A stretch of 32,631 bases of DNA from Priapulus caudatus (taxonomy: Eukaryota; Priapulida; Priapulimorpha; Priapulimorphida; Priapulidae). Shown in pieces: positions 29,292-32,631 of this stretch (position 1 is its first letter; each line of letters opens with the position of its first letter). The stretch spans positions 35,541-68,171 of the forward strand of contig NW_014577953.1 of assembly GCF_000485595.1 (NCBI RefSeq), written 5' to 3'. A program made the position numbers and the translations under genes. The notes beneath the pieces are model-generated. The model searched no databases and was not told where the DNA came from. It saw only the letters and a program-made list of their open reading frames with translations.

Positions 29292-30190
29292 CTGACAAAG
29301 CAGTAACCCAGTGTGGTCAACGCTGGGGTCAGCTTGGACCACACACTCACCACGGCGGCCTCTGCCAGGTACACGCTGACCACTCTCAGATGATTTCTCG
29401 CTTGCAGTAACCCATCGATCAAGAGGTACTTTGGTAGGCAGGTCACATTTCATGTTTAAAGTTTCAAAGTTTCAAATTCAGTTACATTCGCTACAGACTG
29501 CAGCAGTCACGGTTACCATGATGGTAGAAACAGACCAGGCCAAAAAAGGTGTTTCGTGTATCGGTGTTGGTAATTTTTTCTTGCTCGGCGGTGTTACAGT
29601 AAACAAGAAATCAGCAAAGGTTGGCTTACAGTGAGCATTTCTCCTAAATGCGTAGCAGACGCAAGACTCTGTGCTGAGATTTTCACCTAAAGATTACTTT
29701 GAAATGCCACGAAATTTATTACAAAAAATAAATACCTTGAATGCTTGTGAACAATCCCTACAATAAAGTCCCCACAAAAGAAAAATAAACTCGACGTAAT
29801 AGTTTCGAGAAATAAAATCGAAAATAAAACTTAGAGAGATTCTTCAAAGTACAACAGCAAGCTAGTCGTCATGACGACCACTCAGCACAACAATCATTCA
29901 GCGTTCACAAGCAAACGAGTTAATAGATGGTGCCACCATCAATAGAAACACGAAGAGATGACACTGCGCACGAAAGCGGCAGGCGGTTATAACATAGACA
30001 AGATAACGCCATTCGGATCTGCAGACAGGCAGGTGGATGAGTCACGCTCGTCAGGTTTCGACGACAGGTGGTGCTAATCGGAGCAGCGTACAGCGCATAC
30101 AGGAACGTGCTACACTTACGGGGTTGCAGTAAAAGATGGCCCCTATACGACCCTACCCCCGCAACGCCCATTCCCACGCTGTTAACCACT
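29292..30190. other. Intron 1 stretch without recognisable gene
   Basis: Mixed, AT-rich sequence. I see no splice-bounded talin-like ORF or clear repeat. Confidence 0.5.
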
Positions 30191-30195
30191 GCTGC

Positions 30196-30257
30196 ACGCA
30201 CGCACGCACGCACGCGCGCGCATGCACGCACGCACGCACACACACACACACACACAA
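30196..30257. repeat. CGCA / CA microsatellite
   Basis: (CGCA)n followed by (CA)n. Confidence 0.95.
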
Positions 30258-30634
30258 GCTGTGCCAACACAACAGTCACGTCCCGGCGAACGTGACACAC
30301 AAATCGTCACATGCACACGAGACTTGCGGACCTCGATAGCCAAACCTGTGATGCCAACAAAACACACGGCAGCAGCACTCGTGACGGGCTTGCAAAACAC
30401 AAGAACACCACCAGTAGAACACCTCCGTCAACAGAACAACGCTGACAAATAGTGGTTGGGGCACGACGAAACAAAGCTGGATCGTGATTGGTCGTCTAGT
30501 AGGGAGTATGTATATACATATATATATATGTATGTCCGGTAGCAGCTGAAGCATGCTTCGCCTGCCATTCAAACAAACCTGCGTCAACCCAAACTAGCAG
30601 CAAGCTCTCGGCACCACGCCGCGCACGAAAACAC

Positions 30635-30890
30635 GCGCCAGCATGACAGCGCCATCTGGTGCACCGCAGCACAGTGGCACCACTTAGTGCTGCTCAGCAT
30701 ATTAGGAGAAACAAGTGCTGCAATGTAGTGCAGCACAACAGTGTTGCCACCCAACACTACATATGCAACACGGTGCTGCCACCTAGTGCAGCACAGCACA
30801 GTGGTGCCACCTAGTCCTGCATAGCATAGTAGCACCAGCTGCGGATCACAGCAGCGCCACCTAGCACAACACTGCGACGGAATTATGCAC
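30635..30890. repeat. Degenerate GTGCCACCTAGTGCAGCACA repeats
   Basis: Six or so diverged units of 35-45 bp, each with a GCCACCTAG-like box and an AGCACA box. Confidence 0.7.
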
Positions 30891-31632
30891 AGGGACGCAG
30901 GTACCGCCATCTTGCGCCAAGCCAGACAGGATGTGTAATATTTGACGTCGTCGGCAGCCATCTTTAGATTGCTCGTTTGTTCTTCGACGGGCAGATGTTC
31001 CTCGTCGCCGACAACAGCTATCTGCTAACAACGAGCTGCGCTTAACTATCGCCGGTCGCCTTGACACTAGCGCCATCTCTTGGCAGTCATCTTAATTAAT
31101 CTTTTCCTTATCCCGCTTGCCAACTCAATTAGAACGGACAGGAATTCGCAGTGCTCTTTAGATATGTTGACGTTCACAGAAGAGGTGTTTAACCCACGAA
31201 ATCGTTTCCCCCTCAGTCCACAGAACGCCTGATCTTGAACGTTGACGCTCGCCAATTTAGCATACAGTGGCATACTGCCACATTACAGTTTTCATAGAAT
31301 GGCATTTTTTACTAAAGTCTTCACACTGTTGATGGTTGAAACACTCATATATGCATCATGAGATTGCATATTTGAATGAAAAAAGTTTTTGCAGACTCGA
31401 AAAAATATGTGCATTTTTTTTCACAAGTTTCACAGGGAAAATGTGTGAATCAGGCGATTTGCGTACACAATGCTAAGATCGTCCGTTTACTTGCAAGTAT
31501 AACGCATGCTTCACAGACAGTAATGCTATGGCACCTATACCAGGTGGTATCAGGTAGAATTAATCGAGAATATAATAACAAACATATACAGGTCTCCAAT
31601 CGATCTATTGTAGGTCTGCACTTGTCATTCAT
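30891..31632. other. Intron 1 stretch without recognisable content
   Basis: AT-rich in the right half. No exon or repeat identified. Confidence 0.5.
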
Positions 31633-31870
31633 GGCCCGTTATGAGAAGCAAAAATAAGTCTTAACATCGGTCTTAACATGAACTTTTTCTAATAGACCAC
31701 TGACAGCATTTTTCCCCTGAAGTTACGCGAAAATTGGGTAGGATTTTTCATTCTTGTAACTTGTTTTATGATGTAATTTCTTATACGATGTTTCTGTCAA
31801 CGGTCTAGGAGAAGACGTCAACGTCAAGACTAACGTTAAAACTTATTTTGTTCCTGACAACAAGCGCTAG
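31633..31870. mobile_element. Diverged copy of the 222-bp MITE
   Basis: Starts GGCCCGTTATGAGAAGC and ends TTCCTGACAACAAGCGC. AAGTCTTAACATCGGTCTTAAC faces GTCAAGACTAACGTTAAAAC, and TAGACCACTGACAG faces CTGTCAACGGTCTA. Same architecture as 28468-28689 but more diverged. Lies about 110 bp from exon 1. Confidence 0.8.
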
Positions 31871-31982
31871 GTTAATTTTGCAAGCAGCGAGGAGAATTCG
31901 CGCTGCCCGAATCGTCTCATCGCCACACCTCCAGGAGACTAATGAGCAAACTAACGACGAAGGTCAGCGTAAGGTCACCCAC

Positions 31983-32114
31983 CTTGGCCGCCTCCACCAT
32001 GCGCGCGGTCGCGTCCGCCAGCAGCTTGGCCGCCGCCAGGAGGCGCTTCTGTAGGTCAGAGTCCTGCGAGTCCTCGGCCTCACCCTTGATGGCGTTGACG
32101 AGCTGCGAGGTCGC
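31983..32114 (-). CDS. tln: Talin exon 1 of the window (R3)
   Basis: This exon has 132 nt in phase 0 and encodes 44 residues (ATSQLVNAIKGEAEDSQDSD... ADATARMVEAAK), human about 798-841 in R3, the force-sensitive bundle that exchanges RIAM for vinculin. The Thr in ADAT is equivalent to T833. Acceptor TCTCAG, donor GTGGGT. Numbering starts here only because upstream exons lie outside the window. Confidence 0.96.
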
Positions 32115-32631
32115 CTGAGAACGATACGCGAGACGCTATAGACACACGAGACACACACACGAGACACTATATAGAGATACACGAGGCACTAGAGACATTA
32201 GAGAGACACTAAAGACATTATAGAGATGCACGAGATACACGAGGCAAATCTTACATGAATGTATGCGACGATTTAATTTATTAAAATTATTTTTTAAAAA
32301 ACAAGGAAAATCATTAATTAAAAAAACCCTTCGTGAATGTTTAACCCCACTAAAGTGCGGCGACTACTGAGAATCAGTATAAGAAATTTACTAATCGACT
32401 ACATTTCACTCAAATTTCTGTAAAATGCTTTCTTACGAAACATGAACCTGCTCGGGTTTCAAGCTCGCACCGACCTTCCTGCATCAGAGCGCAGTGACCT
32501 CGCACTAACCTAGCTGCGTCGGAGCGCAGTGATTGGTCAAGCCACACTGGCGGCCATTAATTAGCGTCTAACGTTAACTGATTTGAATTTGATAAATTAT
32601 GATAATATATATTACGAATGATTATATAATT
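32115..32631. other. Upstream intron, partial
   Basis: Short irregular GAGACAC/CACGAGAC repeats at 32140-32240, then AT-rich sequence. No further talin exon before the window edge. Confidence 0.6.

Larger units (their letters stand above)
318..32114 (-). other. tln: Talin gene, internal part (R3 to R11), with an internal duplicated block
   Basis: The gene runs right to left. Nineteen consecutive exons (32114 to 11898) join in phase, and their product follows vertebrate talin almost residue for residue from rod domain R3 into R9. R9 to R11 are covered by exons 20-26. Talin is a cytoplasmic rod made of helical bundles. It connects integrin tails to F-actin, and force unfolds its bundles to expose vinculin sites. 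The head, R1-R2 and the C-terminal half of the rod end (R12-R13, dimerisation helix) are not in the window, so neither promoter nor stop codon is visible. Exons 20-24 are present twice (see the separate entries), so the left third does not form one readable transcript as it stands. Identification rests on comparison with remembered human talin-1; residue numbers are counted from that. Confidence 0.97.

Noticed and set aside
30584-30961. 125-residue minus-strand ORF
   Set aside because: Covers degenerate repeats, with no similarity recognised and no splice context.

Overview
This window is part of an animal nuclear genome, most likely a marine invertebrate. It has no prokaryotic layout: there are no operons or long uninterrupted ORFs. 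About 11% of the sequence is short GT-AG-bounded exons, separated by introns packed with micro- and minisatellites and small DNA transposons. The species cannot be fixed from the sequence.

One gene is recognisable, on the minus strand: talin, the cytoskeletal adaptor that links integrins to actin. Exons 1-19 run from 32114 down to 11898, and all join in phase. They encode rod domains R3 to R9, and the series continues through R10 into R11. A single non-redundant pass through the window gives about 1,250 residues, roughly half of the usual ~2,540-residue protein (about human talin-1 residues 798-2060). The FERM head and R1-R2 would lie beyond the right edge. The rest of R11, R12-R13 and the dimerisation helix would lie beyond the left edge. 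Residues known to matter are conserved: the KANK-binding face of R7, the LD-motif pocket of R8, and the autoinhibitory glutamate of R9.

The left third is anomalous. Exons 20-24 occur twice in the same orientation. The copy at 318-3730 is clean and open. The copy at 7782-11262 is full of single-base insertions and deletions, one of which destroys a splice acceptor. Exon 25 (6078-6256) occurs only inside the same indel-rich zone (about 5.9-11.5 kb), and exon 26 (4179-4362) is clean. The order 19, noisy 20-24, noisy 25, 26 is the correct talin order, so the clean block at 1-3.9 kb is out of place. All four edges visible here fall in tandem repeats. The simplest reading is a misplaced contig plus an unpolished long-read gap fill. 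A true tandem duplication is the alternative.

The introns hold a 59-bp palindrome-rich satellite (25.5-26.5 kb), a 637-bp foldback element (24.3-24.9 kb), a 1.1-kb CTG/CTA tract carrying a degenerate copy of the start of exon 4 (22.9-24.0 kb), several MITE or hAT-like elements, and many minisatellites. The 6.7-kb first intron also holds a well-formed, in-phase candidate cassette exon at 29187-29291. No tRNA, rRNA, promoter or second gene was recognised.
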